Below are positions 8,706 to 17,247 of a stretch of 64,000 nt of DNA, piece after piece. The DNA comes from Paeniglutamicibacter kerguelensis (lineage in GTDB: Bacteria > Actinomycetota > Actinomycetes > Actinomycetales > Micrococcaceae). The stretch lies in NCBI RefSeq assembly GCF_017876535.1, contig NZ_JAGIOF010000003.1:28818-92817 (forward strand), read 5' to 3'. The notes under the pieces are model-generated. The model saw nothing but the letters and a program-made list of their open reading frames with translations. It had not been told where the DNA came from and made no database searches. Position 1 is the stretch's first letter; every line of letters begins with the position of its first letter. The position numbers and the translations under genes were made by a program.

Positions 8706-9094
8706 GACGGATCATCCGAGATTGCGAGCACTTCCAGGCACTCGTTGATGCGCGTCACCGTGGACCGAAGGTGCGCCAAGGATGCGTTCAGTTCGGGGGC
8801 GATTTCGCCGGTCGCATTCGCGGCCCGGGCAATCTGGTTGATGTTGTTCCCCGCCGCGGCAAGGCCGCGCTGCAACGTGAAAAGAGCGGTCAAAAGGTCC
8901 CGGCGCTCCTTCAGGGTTTCACCCGAGAAAGACGACAGCGTGCTTTCAACCAACAGACGCGGAACGCTGACCCCAAGCTCGGTTGCATGGACACGCAATG
9001 CGGCATCCTGGGCAACCGACAACTTCACCACACGGCGAGTCATCCGGCCACCGGGAACATTCGCCTGACGCTTACGGTCCATGCCATCGCGCAT
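8702..9094 (-). CDS. MobC-like relaxosome accessory protein
   Basis: About 130 aa. It has an N-terminal basic, ribbon-helix-helix-like DNA-binding part (TRRVVKLSVAQDAALRVHATELGVS) and the MobC signature AAGNNINQIARAAN near residues 80-95. Proteins of this family bind oriT and help the relaxase open the strand. I chose ATG 9094 because GGAGG lies 8 nt upstream (TGGCGGGG spacer). A GTG at 9124 is the longer alternative and would run into the inverted repeat of the putative oriT. The stop overlaps the relaxase start, so stoichiometric co-expression is likely. Confidence 0.83.
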   Translation of the reverse strand: MRDGMDRKRQANVPGGRMTRRVVKLSVAQDAALRVHATELGVSVPRLLVESTLSSFSGETLKERRDLLTALFTLQRGLAAAGNNINQIARAANATGEIAPELNASLAHLRSTVTRINECLEVLAISDDPS

Positions 9095-9121
9095 CCCCGC
9101 CACCTCCGCCCAGTGCAACGC

Positions 9122-9235
9122 CACTTGAAACCAATTCTGGGTTCAAGTGTTCCAGACAAGTGAGACGCAGTAAAGCACGACAAGCGACTTAGGGCACCTA
9201 AGTCTATAGCTTGCTCCGTCGTTTCTGGTCACGCG
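9122..9235. promoter_or_regulatory. Candidate oriT with two inverted repeats, upstream of the MobC-like gene
   Basis: Directly upstream of the mob operon are an 8-bp perfect inverted repeat (9122-9129 with 9142-9149, extendable with one mismatch) and a second perfect one, GACTTAGG-GCA-CCTAAGTC, at 9186-9204. It is followed by AGCTTGCTCC, a nic-like context. oriT sites of MobC/relaxase systems usually sit here. The nic position is not certain, and promoters for the divergent genes must share this space. Confidence 0.45.
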
Positions 9236-9368
9236 ACCCTGGAATCTGATGTCGTGGATGCTTTCAAAACGGGGTGCTCTGTGGGTAGCCTGAAGGGGAA
9301 ATGTCCTGTCACAGAACGGGCCGAGGCCGGCGACAGCACCGGATGCCGAATGAATCGGAGATGATCAC

Positions 9369-9653
9369 ATGAGCGATGCAGCAACCCGCATCCTGGAACA
9401 ACTTCAAGCACAAAATGACCTGCGCATGCAGGCGGCCAACGAGATTGCCCAGGCCGTCGCAGCACGCGTACAAGCCGAACAGAACCTACTCACAGCGCAA
9501 GCCACAGAAAAGCAGGCTTTCACCAACGCGCTGAAGAAGGGCTGGACGCAACAGGAGCTGAACAAGATCAGCCCCGCGCGCGCCACCCGCAAGCGCACCA
9601 AGAAAAACACTGTATCGACCGATGACAGCACTGGAAGTGCACCGACCGAATAG
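9369..9653 (+). CDS. Small coiled-coil protein, function unknown
   Basis: 94 aa, transcribed away from the mob operon. Residues 1-60 are almost entirely helical with heptad-like spacing (ATRILEQLQAQNDLRMQAANE); the last 35 residues are basic, then Ser/Thr-rich (ARATRKRTKKN). A GGAG motif about 9 nt before ATG 9369 supports the start, and a strong terminator follows 12 nt after the stop. The combination of an amphipathic helix and a basic tail suggests a small DNA-binding or oligomerising accessory protein of the mobile module, but no family is recognised. Confidence 0.65.
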   Translation: MSDAATRILEQLQAQNDLRMQAANEIAQAVAARVQAEQNLLTAQATEKQAFTNALKKGWTQQELNKISPARATRKRTKKNTVSTDDSTGSAPTE

Positions 9654-9665
9654 TGTGCCAACGCA

Positions 9666-9706
9666 GAAGTGGGGGCAAGATCCTATTTGGATCTTGTCCC
9701 CACTTC
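9666..9706 (+). terminator. Terminator hairpin behind the small coiled-coil gene
   Basis: Arms 9666-9683 and 9689-9706 pair over 18 positions with one G-T wobble and a TATTT loop. Located 12 nt after the stop of the 94-aa gene. The following 183 bases to 9889 hold no gene I can support. Confidence 0.85.
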
Positions 9707-9889
9707 TTACTCCCGGGGTACTTCGCCAGCCCCCTGCCCACAGGTGCACAGCGCAAGAAAATTCCTCCGGTCTTGCCGCTGCACACATGATGGACAGCGG
9801 GACCCAAACGACCGCCCGCACACAAGCCACAAGTTACCCACGTACCCCAACTCGCCACCCATAATCGTGGCATGTGCACGGCCTCACCG

Positions 9890-10864
9890 TCAGGCGGGGA
9901 CTACTTGTTCCTCCGCTCGCCCAATGCAGCCTTGGAAACCGCTGCGAATCGCAGGATCATCGAGGTCACTGCCGATGACCACCACTCCCCGTTGTCCGTC
10001 CACACCTATTTCCGTGGCATCTTCCAGGGTGATGAGCCCTGAGACCACATGGACAATGAGATCGCGGCTTTCGCCGGCCCGGAAGACCTTCACAATCCCC
10101 TTGACCCTGATTACCGTCGGGGGCAGCCCGCCCAGCCAGGAACGGAATTTGTCCTCGTCCAGGGTCAGTTCGGATGTCAGGCTGATGCTCGTCATCGACC
10201 TCCCGTGTGCGGCATGCGGAACGTGCTCCCCGCGAAGTGACGGGCTGGATTCCGCCGCCTCCATGCGGGGTGGGTAGGCAAGCAAATCGGCAAGGTCCAA
10301 GGAAGCCCTGACGGCCACCAGCACGGGGGCCGATGGGTTCAACAATTCCAATCCGGCACGAATTTGTTCGACCTCCTGGGGACTGACCAGGTCGGTCTTG
10401 TTGAGCACCAAAAGGTCGGCGTGCGTTATCTGGTTGTAGGCGGCCTCGGCATGCTCGAGGTTCCTATCGAAGTTTGCCGCATCCACGAGCGTGACGGTTT
10501 GCTGCAGGTGCAGGGCATCCGAGAGCGGCGGACTGACCAGTCTCTCAATGACGGGCCCGGGATCGGCGAGCCCGCTGCTTTCCAGCAGGATATGGTCTAG
10601 CGGCTTGCCACTAGAGGCGAGGGCACTCAGTGCCCCTTCGAGGTCGCCCCGGCTGGCGCAGCAAACACACCCGTTAGCCAGTTCGACGATGTCCATCCCC
10701 TCACTGCGGGAAATCAGGGATCCGTCAATGGGGAGTTCGCCGAATTCATTGACGACCACCCCCACCCGGAGCCCTTCCTTTTGCTGGAGAAGCCGGTTGA
10801 CCAGTGTGGTCTTGCCGCTTCCAAGGAATCCAGTGATGAACGTTACCGGGATAGCTGACTGCAT
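9890..10864 (-). CDS. CobW/COG0523 GTPase, putative zinc metallochaperone
   Basis: 324 aa. The N-terminal G domain has Walker A GFLGSGKTT at residues 11-19, the COG0523 metal motif GCVCC near residue 63, ESSGLADP and the guanine-specificity NKTD. The C-terminal domain (about residues 215-324) is the CobW-C fold. These proteins hand metal, often zinc, to client enzymes in the cytoplasm. The open frame continues upstream of ATG 10864, but that part overlaps the M20 gene in another frame, so 10864 is chosen. The gene is 4 nt downstream of a zinc-type M20 hydrolase and behind a metal-dependent amidohydrolase, which makes these the likely clients. Confidence 0.87.
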   Translation of the reverse strand: MQSAIPVTFITGFLGSGKTTLVNRLLQQKEGLRVGVVVNEFGELPIDGSLISRSEGMDIVELANGCVCCASRGDLEGALSALASSGKPLDHILLESSGLADPGPVIERLVSPPLSDALHLQQTVTLVDAANFDRNLEHAEAAYNQITHADLLVLNKTDLVSPQEVEQIRAGLELLNPSAPVLVAVRASLDLADLLAYPPRMEAAESSPSLRGEHVPHAAHGRSMTSISLTSELTLDEDKFRSWLGGLPPTVIRVKGIVKVFRAGESRDLIVHVVSGLITLEDATEIGVDGQRGVVVIGSDLDDPAIRSGFQGCIGRAEEQVVPA

Positions 10865-10868
10865 GGAC

Positions 10869-12068
10869 CTAACCTCTCCCTTCGGCGAGAGCCGGGGTCT
10901 TTCCCAGAAGACTCTCGCGCACACTCTTTTGACTGGCGGCATCGGCAATGGTTGCCGCCAGCGCTTGGGCCCCGTCGGCCACTGAACTATCGGCGATAGG
11001 CGTGGCACAGGCCGCCGTGAATTCTGGCTGGTGGTTAACAACAGGCCAGGTCCCCAGGCCGATGAACGGCTGGATGGTGGGCATGACCTGCGAGACATTG
11101 CCGACATCGCTGGAGGCCAAGAATCCATTCATATTGGGGTCATGGCTAAAGTCCCTGCCCAAGGCCTCGGCATTCTCGCGGTAGAGCCCGGCCAGGACCG
11201 GATCGGACCTCAGTTCCGCGTAGTTCCGCCCACCTCCGCTGAATCCGTGCGAGCACCCCGTGGCTCGTGCACCTCCCTCGAAACAGGATTTGACTCTGTT
11301 CTCCAGTTCGGCAAGCTGGGCAACGTTCGTTGACCGCAGGACATAATCAGCGGTGGTCCGGGCCGGGATGATGTTGGGTGCTTCACCGCCATGGGTGGTG
11401 TAGCCGCTGATCCTGTCTTCCTTGCCAATGTGTTGCCGGAGAAGCCCGAGCGCTACCTGGGCAACGGTTAGTGCGTCGGCAGCGTTGCGTCCTTGCTCGG
11501 GGGCCGCCGATGCGTGTGCCGCCACCCCCGTCATTTCCACCTGTAGTCTGCTGGCTGCGATCATCTGGGGTGCGGCAACCTCGAAGGGTGTCGGATGGAC
11601 CATGAGTGCGGCATGGATGCCATCGAATCCCCCTCGCTCGAGCATGAGGAGCTTGCCGCCGGCAGCAAGACGTTCTTCTGCCGGTGTGCCCAACACCGTT
11701 AGGGTGATCCCCAACTCATCGACGAAGGGTGCCAGGGCTGCCGCGGCCGCGAAGGCCGTCGCGGCAATCAGGTTGTGGCCGCAGGCATGGCCCATGCCTG
11801 GGAGTGCGTCGTACTCCGCCAGCAGGGCAATGTTGAGGTCTCCGGTGCCAATGGAAGCGCGGAAGGCAGTCGGCAACCCACAGATACCGGACTCAACCGT
11901 GTAGCCTGCCCCATCCAGCGCTTCACTCATCCAGCGGCTGGCTTTCTCCTCCTCAAATCCGATCTCCGGGTTGGAGTGGATGCGGTGGCTGAGGCTGACG
12001 GCATCGTTGTGTACCAGGGAGATCCGTTTGTCGAGATGCCGCTTGACGGCGTGTGGATCAGCGTTCAT
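10869..12068 (-). CDS. M20 family amidohydrolase (AbgB/aminoacylase-like)
   Basis: About 399 aa of the M20D group (aminobenzoyl-glutamate/N-acyl amino acid hydrolases). Metal-binding features are visible: GMGHACGHN with its HxCGH pattern, the catalytic Glu pair in GTPAEE, a HPTP histidine, and the C-terminal NGFLASSDVGNVSQ segment. A dimerisation domain lies in the middle (about residues 180-290). I chose ATG 12068, preceded by GGAGGTGA at 8 nt; it overlaps the upstream amidohydrolase stop by 11 nt. It probably splits an amide produced by, or imported with, the neighbouring amidohydrolase pathway; the substrate cannot be read from the sequence. Confidence 0.85.
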   Translation of the reverse strand: MNADPHAVKRHLDKRISLVHNDAVSLSHRIHSNPEIGFEEEKASRWMSEALDGAGYTVESGICGLPTAFRASIGTGDLNIALLAEYDALPGMGHACGHNLIAATAFAAAAALAPFVDELGITLTVLGTPAEERLAAGGKLLMLERGGFDGIHAALMVHPTPFEVAAPQMIAASRLQVEMTGVAAHASAAPEQGRNAADALTVAQVALGLLRQHIGKEDRISGYTTHGGEAPNIIPARTTADYVLRSTNVAQLAELENRVKSCFEGGARATGCSHGFSGGGRNYAELRSDPVLAGLYRENAEALGRDFSHDPNMNGFLASSDVGNVSQVMPTIQPFIGLGTWPVVNHQPEFTAACATPIADSSVADGAQALAATIADAASQKSVRESLLGKTPALAEGRG

Positions 12069-13746
12069 GGACAAGTTCACCTCCGACGTAGGTCTGCAAC
12101 ACTTGCAGTTCGGCGATTTCCTGGTCGGCGCAGGTCAGGATGTCGCGGTCAAGGACAGTGAAGTCGGCAAGTTTGCCGAGCTCAATCGAACCGCGCACGT
12201 CTTCCTGCCAGCAGGCGTAGGCGTTGTTGATCGTGTACATGCGCAGCATTTGTTCGCGGGTGATCTGTTGGCCGGGAAGCAGCACCCCGGCCATGGTGTC
12301 CCCGGTGAGTGCCGAGTACTGGCTGAGGAAGGGACGATCCGGATCGTAGACCACTGCCGGGTTGTCCGAGCCGCCGGTGACCGTCAGCCCTCCGTCCATC
12401 CAGGACTTGATGGGCATCCCCCAGTCGCGCACGGTGCGCCGCCACGGATCCGTATCTGACATTTTGGCGATGCGGACTTGTTCCATGATCTCGTTCATGC
12501 GCATGGAGCGGGCCGAGGCGTAGTAGGCCAAAAGGGAATTGGAGGCGATAATTGCCCCGAGTTTGCGTGCCCGCTCGTAGTGCTGAGGTTCCTGGAGACC
12601 GAATCCGTGCTCGAAGCTGATGCGTCGGCCGGCGATCGGGTTTTCCATGGCGGCTTCCTCGAGGGCGGTCAATACCGTTTCCGTTGAATCACCGGATCCT
12701 CCCGTATTGATATGAATGGCCATGTTCCAGTTGCGGCGGTTGTATTCGTTGATGATGAACTTCAGCTTTTCCTTGCTGTGGGCCCACCACCCGTCGTTGA
12801 CAGCGACGATTTTGATCCCGTTCAGCCGCAGCATCGAGTCACCCAAGTGCTGCTTGGGACCGAAATATGAATTCAGGGAATTGAGGATCTCATCCTCGGA
12901 CATGTAGCGCGCGGGCAGGCCGAGCAGGACATCCGTGCGGATCTTGAGCAAGCCACGCCGATGGGCCTCGGTAAGGGCCTCGAGTTCGTCAATCGATGTC
13001 CCCATGTCGCGTACCCCCACGACGCCACATTGGTGGTAAATCTTCTGCTGGGCCATCATCGCCTTGATTTGGGTTTCCTGGTCGAAGTACAGGAAGTCCC
13101 ATTTCTTGATGGGCTGGTTGTTGACCTTCCACCAAGCCTTGCGGGCCATGTCGCCGGCCCCGGCGATCAGGTGTCCGGTCGGCTCGCCGTCGTTGTCACG
13201 CACGATCCAGCCTTCAGGTTCTGTGGGGTTTTCGGTATCGCGTGTAATGCCGGCCAGGCGCAGTGCGTAACTGTTGCAGATCACATTCTTCCCGGACTGG
13301 AAGATGTATACGGGGTGGTCGGGTGAGACCTTGTCCAGGTCATGCCGGGTGGGGAAACGCCCGTCTTTCAGAGCCCCGCGGTACATGCAGGAGGTTCCGA
13401 TCCATTCCCCCGCAGGGGTCGCGTCGACGCGGGCCTTGATCTCCCGGAGGATCTCATCGATGGATTGGAGGGTGGCAATGTTGACCTTGGCTTCCCCGTC
13501 CAGGGCATCCATGCCGGCCAGGGAGAAGTGGACGTGGTTGTCCATCTGTCCGGGCACCAGCGTCTTGCCGCCCAAATCCACGCGCTTGGTCCGTTTGCCG
13601 GCCAGCTGGGAGACTTCGTCGGTGCCTCCAATGGCGACGATCTTCCCGTCATAGACCGCCACGGCCTCGGCGGTGGAGAACTCCTTGTCGACGGTCACGA
13701 TGTTTCCGTTGGTCAGAATCAAGTCAGGTGCGAATTCGATGGTCAT
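12058..13746 (-). CDS. YtcJ-type amidohydrolase (COG1574)
   Basis: 562 aa, the normal length for this branch of metal-dependent amidohydrolases. The TIM-barrel metal ligands are present: MDNHVHF (HxH), a Lys in NGIKIVAVNDGWW, His in MAIHINTGG, His in SFEHGFG, and Asp in VTGGSDNP. An N-terminal beta-sandwich precedes the barrel and its C-terminal strands close the protein. Such enzymes hydrolyse formamides or cyclic amides in the cytoplasm. The gene stands between a symporter gene and an M20 hydrolase on the same strand, so an import, ring or formyl cleavage, then amide cleavage route is plausible. The exact substrate is unknown. Confidence 0.86.
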   Translation of the reverse strand: MTIEFAPDLILTNGNIVTVDKEFSTAEAVAVYDGKIVAIGGTDEVSQLAGKRTKRVDLGGKTLVPGQMDNHVHFSLAGMDALDGEAKVNIATLQSIDEILREIKARVDATPAGEWIGTSCMYRGALKDGRFPTRHDLDKVSPDHPVYIFQSGKNVICNSYALRLAGITRDTENPTEPEGWIVRDNDGEPTGHLIAGAGDMARKAWWKVNNQPIKKWDFLYFDQETQIKAMMAQQKIYHQCGVVGVRDMGTSIDELEALTEAHRRGLLKIRTDVLLGLPARYMSEDEILNSLNSYFGPKQHLGDSMLRLNGIKIVAVNDGWWAHSKEKLKFIINEYNRRNWNMAIHINTGGSGDSTETVLTALEEAAMENPIAGRRISFEHGFGLQEPQHYERARKLGAIIASNSLLAYYASARSMRMNEIMEQVRIAKMSDTDPWRRTVRDWGMPIKSWMDGGLTVTGGSDNPAVVYDPDRPFLSQYSALTGDTMAGVLLPGQQITREQMLRMYTINNAYACWQEDVRGSIELGKLADFTVLDRDILTCADQEIAELQVLQTYVGGELVHER

Positions 13747-13799
13747 GCTCTTACCTTCTTTCGTGGAACCTTTTTTGGTGGCGTAAAGCTTCGGTGAAC

Positions 13800-15428
13800 C
13801 TATTCGGAGTTGGCCCCGCTCAAGGCGCGGACTTCGAGTGCGTCGTAGCCTTCCTCAGCTGCAACATCGCGCTTGGACAATGCGCCAATGATCGCAAAGA
13901 GGAAACCTGCCGGCACGGATACCAGCCCAGGATTGGTGAGTGGGAACCAGCTGAAGTCGACGGAGGCAAACAGGGATCTGTCTGTTCCGGAAACGGTCGG
14001 GGAGAAGACGACCAGCAGCACTGCCGTGACCAGTCCTCCGTAGATGCCCCAGAGTGCGCCTCGAGTGTTGAACCTTCGCCAGAAGAGGTTCAGGATCAAC
14101 GAGGGTACGTGGGCGGAAGCGGCGATCGCGAGACCCAGTCCGACGATGAAGCCGATGTTCAGGTTCTGGACGGTAAGACTGATGACGATGGCGGCAAATC
14201 CAATGACGACTGCGGCTATCCGGGCGACCTTTACCACTTGCGCATCGGTGACCTGGCCGCGCTTGATCACATTTCCATAGAGATCGTGCGAGAAGGTGGT
14301 GATGGCGGAGACCATGATGCCTGCCACCACGGCCAGGATCGTCGCGAAGGCCACGGCGGAGAATACGGCCATGAAAATGTTTCCATTCAATGTTCCGGCG
14401 CCCCCGCCCAGTTCCTGGGCAAGCAGGATGGCGGCGGTATTGCCACCCGCGCTCGAGGCCGTAATCGCTGCTACGCCCACCAAGGCGGCTGCTCCCAGCC
14501 CCATGATCAGGACCACGGCGACGGTGAATATCGATTCGATTCCGAAGAGCCAAAGGGCGGATGAACGGGCAGTCTTGTCGTCGCTCACGGTGTAGAAGCG
14601 CTGGAAGACGTGGGGAAGTCCGATAAAGGCCAGGGTCACGCCGATTCCGAGGCTCAGCAGGTCCAAGGGGTTCTTGTACTGGAGGCCGGCTTCCAGGAAC
14701 TGTGGACCGTGCCCGCTACCTCCGGCTGCCGCGGTGAGCAGGGCACCGAAATCGAACTCGAAACGGATCAGGACCATCACCGCCATGAGCGACACGATGC
14801 CCATGAGGATGACCGCCTTGATGATCTGTACCCACGTGGCGCCCCGCATCCCACCGAAGACTGCATAGATGGTCATCAAGATGCCAACGACCACGATCGT
14901 TGCGTTCTTGACGCCAGGTCCTTCGGCTCCGATCAAGAGTGCGAGCAGGGCCCCGGCACCGACCATTTGGGCGATGAGGTAGAACAGGGAAATCGTGAGG
15001 GAAGACATGCCCCCCGCTAGTTTCACGCGCCGTTCATTCATCCGGAAGGACAAGACATCCGACACCGTGAAACGTCCCGTGTTACGCAGGAATCCGGCCA
15101 GCAGCAACAACAGTACGAATGCCACCACGTTGGCAATGCCGAACATGAAGCCGTCGAACCCGAAGAGGGAGACCAGGCCGACGCTGCCCAAGACGGCTGA
15201 GGCGGAGAGCGAATCTCCGGCCATGGCCAGTCCGTTCTGCCTGCCGGTCAGACCTCGGCCGGCCGTAAAGAACTCGTCGCGGGACTTGCGGTGGCGTGCA
15301 GCCCACGCTGTGATGCCGAAGGTCATGACGATGATGGCCAGGAAAAGCCCGAGCATTAGTGGCCTGCTGCTATCCATTCCTGACGCAGCCACCTGAGTCG
15401 GAGCAGCTGCGGTGGTTGTCGGTATCAT
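13800..15428 (-). CDS. Sodium:solute symporter (SSS family, ActP-like)
   Basis: About 542 aa with some 13 hydrophobic segments. Features of the SSS family seen are the GRGLTGRQNGLAMAGDSLSA region at the first core helix and a late NLFWRRFNTRGALWGIYGG segment. I chose ATG 15428 (with GGGGGAGAA just upstream), which overlaps the DUF485 stop by 4 nt; the long upstream extension is shadow translation. SSS carriers paired with DUF485 proteins import small carboxylates or related solutes with sodium. Here it probably feeds the amidohydrolase/M20 pathway downstream and is likely under the divergent IclR regulator. Confidence 0.87.
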   Translation of the reverse strand: MIPTTTAAAPTQVAASGMDSSRPLMLGLFLAIIVMTFGITAWAARHRKSRDEFFTAGRGLTGRQNGLAMAGDSLSASAVLGSVGLVSLFGFDGFMFGIANVVAFVLLLLLAGFLRNTGRFTVSDVLSFRMNERRVKLAGGMSSLTISLFYLIAQMVGAGALLALLIGAEGPGVKNATIVVVGILMTIYAVFGGMRGATWVQIIKAVILMGIVSLMAVMVLIRFEFDFGALLTAAAGGSGHGPQFLEAGLQYKNPLDLLSLGIGVTLAFIGLPHVFQRFYTVSDDKTARSSALWLFGIESIFTVAVVLIMGLGAAALVGVAAITASSAGGNTAAILLAQELGGGAGTLNGNIFMAVFSAVAFATILAVVAGIMVSAITTFSHDLYGNVIKRGQVTDAQVVKVARIAAVVIGFAAIVISLTVQNLNIGFIVGLGLAIAASAHVPSLILNLFWRRFNTRGALWGIYGGLVTAVLLVVFSPTVSGTDRSLFASVDFSWFPLTNPGLVSVPAGFLFAIIGALSKRDVAAEEGYDALEVRALSGANSE

Positions 15429-15763
15429 TTCTCCCCCTTGACGGCGCTTTGCCGCATCTTGGCGATCAGTGCCTCGTTGGCTCGTGAGTGCCTCACGAAC
15501 ATGACTGCAACGATTAGTGCTACAAAGACTTGGGACCAAACGAATATGAAGCCGAGGTTGATTGGCCCGATGACTGAGACGGCCATCATTTTCGGTGCGT
15601 AGCCCACGGCCCAGAACAGCAGAATGGCCCATACCCACACCACCGCCCCGGCGGTGAAAGTGAAGTTCCTGGACCGCTTCCGCAGTTCAGTGAACTCGGG
15701 GGTTGCACGCAGGTCTACAACACTGGGATCGGCTCGCACAACACTGGCATCTTGACTGGACAT
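15425..15763 (-). CDS. DUF485 membrane protein, symporter partner
   Basis: 112 aa with two hydrophobic helices (about residues 35-55 and 67-90), the layout of DUF485 proteins that accompany ActP-type SSS carriers. The N-terminal tail has the family pattern TPEFTELRKRSRNF, and the C terminus is basic. I chose ATG 15763, which has GGAGAGGACAACG directly before it, in place of the longer frame start at 15862. Its stop overlaps the symporter ATG, so the two are co-translated. It is the first gene of the minus-strand operon facing the IclR regulator. Confidence 0.84.
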   Translation of the reverse strand: MSSQDASVVRADPSVVDLRATPEFTELRKRSRNFTFTAGAVVWVWAILLFWAVGYAPKMMAVSVIGPINLGFIFVWSQVFVALIVAVMFVRHSRANEALIAKMRQSAVKGEK

Positions 15764-16078
15764 CGTTGTCCTCTCCAATGAGATCAATAGGGATAAGTGC
15801 GCGGTGGATGAAAGGTGCCTCCCTTTTGGAGGGTGGCCCCAATACCTACGCTTACGGCTCACCGCGACGCTTGTCCCTTGTCAGCGAGTCCGTTATATTT
15901 CGGTAGGCAGAATCTAAAAAAAAGTATTCTGTCTGGGCGAACAATCACAGTATTATCGTATCTATGACGTACGTCAATGGGGCAATATGTTTTTTTGGGA
16001 GTCGCGAATTTTCCCGGCGCTCGAGGAGCCGTACGTTGCTTCAATTCCCCATCAGTTACCGGCACGCGAGGATTAAGC
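15764..16078. promoter_or_regulatory. Divergent promoter region with a perfect palindrome at 15965-15976
   Basis: This 315-bp gap between the divergent DUF485/symporter operon and the IclR gene is A/T-rich around 15890-15990. It contains the perfect 12-bp palindrome TGACGTACGTCA at 15965-15976. Binding there by the adjacent IclR protein would explain coordinated control of both directions; this is inferred from position and symmetry only. Confidence 0.6.
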
Positions 16079-16852
16079 ATGCAAGAGAAGGACGAGGACC
16101 AGGGGCCGCTGCTCAATGAGTCTGCGGACCGGGCACTCCAGCTCATTATTTATCTGCGCGACACGGGGGCTATTTCGGTTACGGAGGCAGCTGAACACTT
16201 GGGTATTGCCCCGAGTACGGCCCATCGACTGCTCACGACTTTGGTGCATCGACATTTTGCCGAGCAAATGACAAACCGCAAATATCGGCCCGGTCGCGAA
16301 ATTGCCAACGCCGAACCTGTTAGCGTCGCGCGCCTGCGAGAAGCCGCCAGGCCGGCGATGACTTCCCTGGCCCAGACGCTAGGGGAGACGGTCCAGCTCG
16401 TGGTCCTTCGCGGAGGAAACATTGAGTTCGTGGACGGAGTCGAAAGCGAAAACCTGCTCCGCGTGAGCTGTCGATTCGGCGTCCAGATCCCCGCATTTAC
16501 ATCGGCCGGCGGCAAGGCCTTGCTCGCGGAAATGAGCGACGCCCAGATTCAAGATCTTTACCACCACGGTGTCCCCACCTGGCCGACGAGCAGCATCGGA
16601 ACCATCGATGACTTGAACGCCAGTCTGGACGAAACCCGGCGGACAGGATCCGGAACGAACTTTGAGGAATCCGAGCGAGGAATTATCGGCATAGGGGCCG
16701 CAATCCACAACATACGAGACGAAGCCGTCGGAGCACTCACCGTGGCCATTCCCGCGTCCCGGTTCCAGCCTTCCAAGATGCCGCGCATCTTGGAAGATCT
16801 CACGAAGGCAACAACACAAATTGGCGAGTTGCTTGGGGAGCAATCCTCCTGA
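16079..16852 (+). CDS. IclR family transcriptional regulator
   Basis: 257 aa. The N-terminal winged helix-turn-helix (about residues 10-75) contains SVTEAAEHLGIAPSTAHRLL, the classic IclR helix-turn-helix. The C-terminal effector domain (about 85-255) ends with the usual AVGALTVAIPASRF segment. ATG 16079 is preceded by GAGGA at a suitable distance; the frame is open further upstream to 15977, but that part would overlap the palindromic operator. Divergent placement to the symporter/amidohydrolase operon indicates local control by a pathway metabolite. Confidence 0.88.
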   Translation: MQEKDEDQGPLLNESADRALQLIIYLRDTGAISVTEAAEHLGIAPSTAHRLLTTLVHRHFAEQMTNRKYRPGREIANAEPVSVARLREAARPAMTSLAQTLGETVQLVVLRGGNIEFVDGVESENLLRVSCRFGVQIPAFTSAGGKALLAEMSDAQIQDLYHHGVPTWPTSSIGTIDDLNASLDETRRTGSGTNFEESERGIIGIGAAIHNIRDEAVGALTVAIPASRFQPSKMPRILEDLTKATTQIGELLGEQSS

Positions 16853-17087
16853 ATATCCGCATCCTCAAGGCAATGCACGCGGGGTGACTACATTGGTCAC
16901 GTTCCGTGGAACGCCGATGCCAAGATGCAGGCGCCCACTACGCGGCCACGGATCCCGATCGGTCTCGGTCCAGGGGAATGAACCTCGCCCGGCACTCGAG
17001 CGGCGATGGCGTCGCGGCCTCTCATCAAATGCGGGCGGCAAAGCCGATTTTCGTCATAAGGAAGATTCACTTATTGAAGAAGGTTCC

Positions 17088-17131
17088 GCGGTTGCTGCAA
17101 CTCCCGAGATTCCGGGTGTTGCAGCAACCGC
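17088..17131. terminator. Bidirectional terminator between convergent genes
   Basis: Arms GCGGTTGCTGCAAC (17088-17101) and its exact complement (17118-17131) form a 14-bp stem, extended inside by CCCG/CGGG. It lies between the IclR gene (plus) and the DUF4193 gene (minus). The rest of 16853-17247 shows no gene I can support. Confidence 0.8.
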
Positions 17132-17247
17132 TAGAACTCGCCGACCATTTAGGTGGCGCGGGGAAATAACCACCGCATAGGACGATCCTTCACTGCCACA
17201 TCCACGGCCAAAAGCCGGTTGTTGCTGCCGGGGCCATGTGCCGGTGG

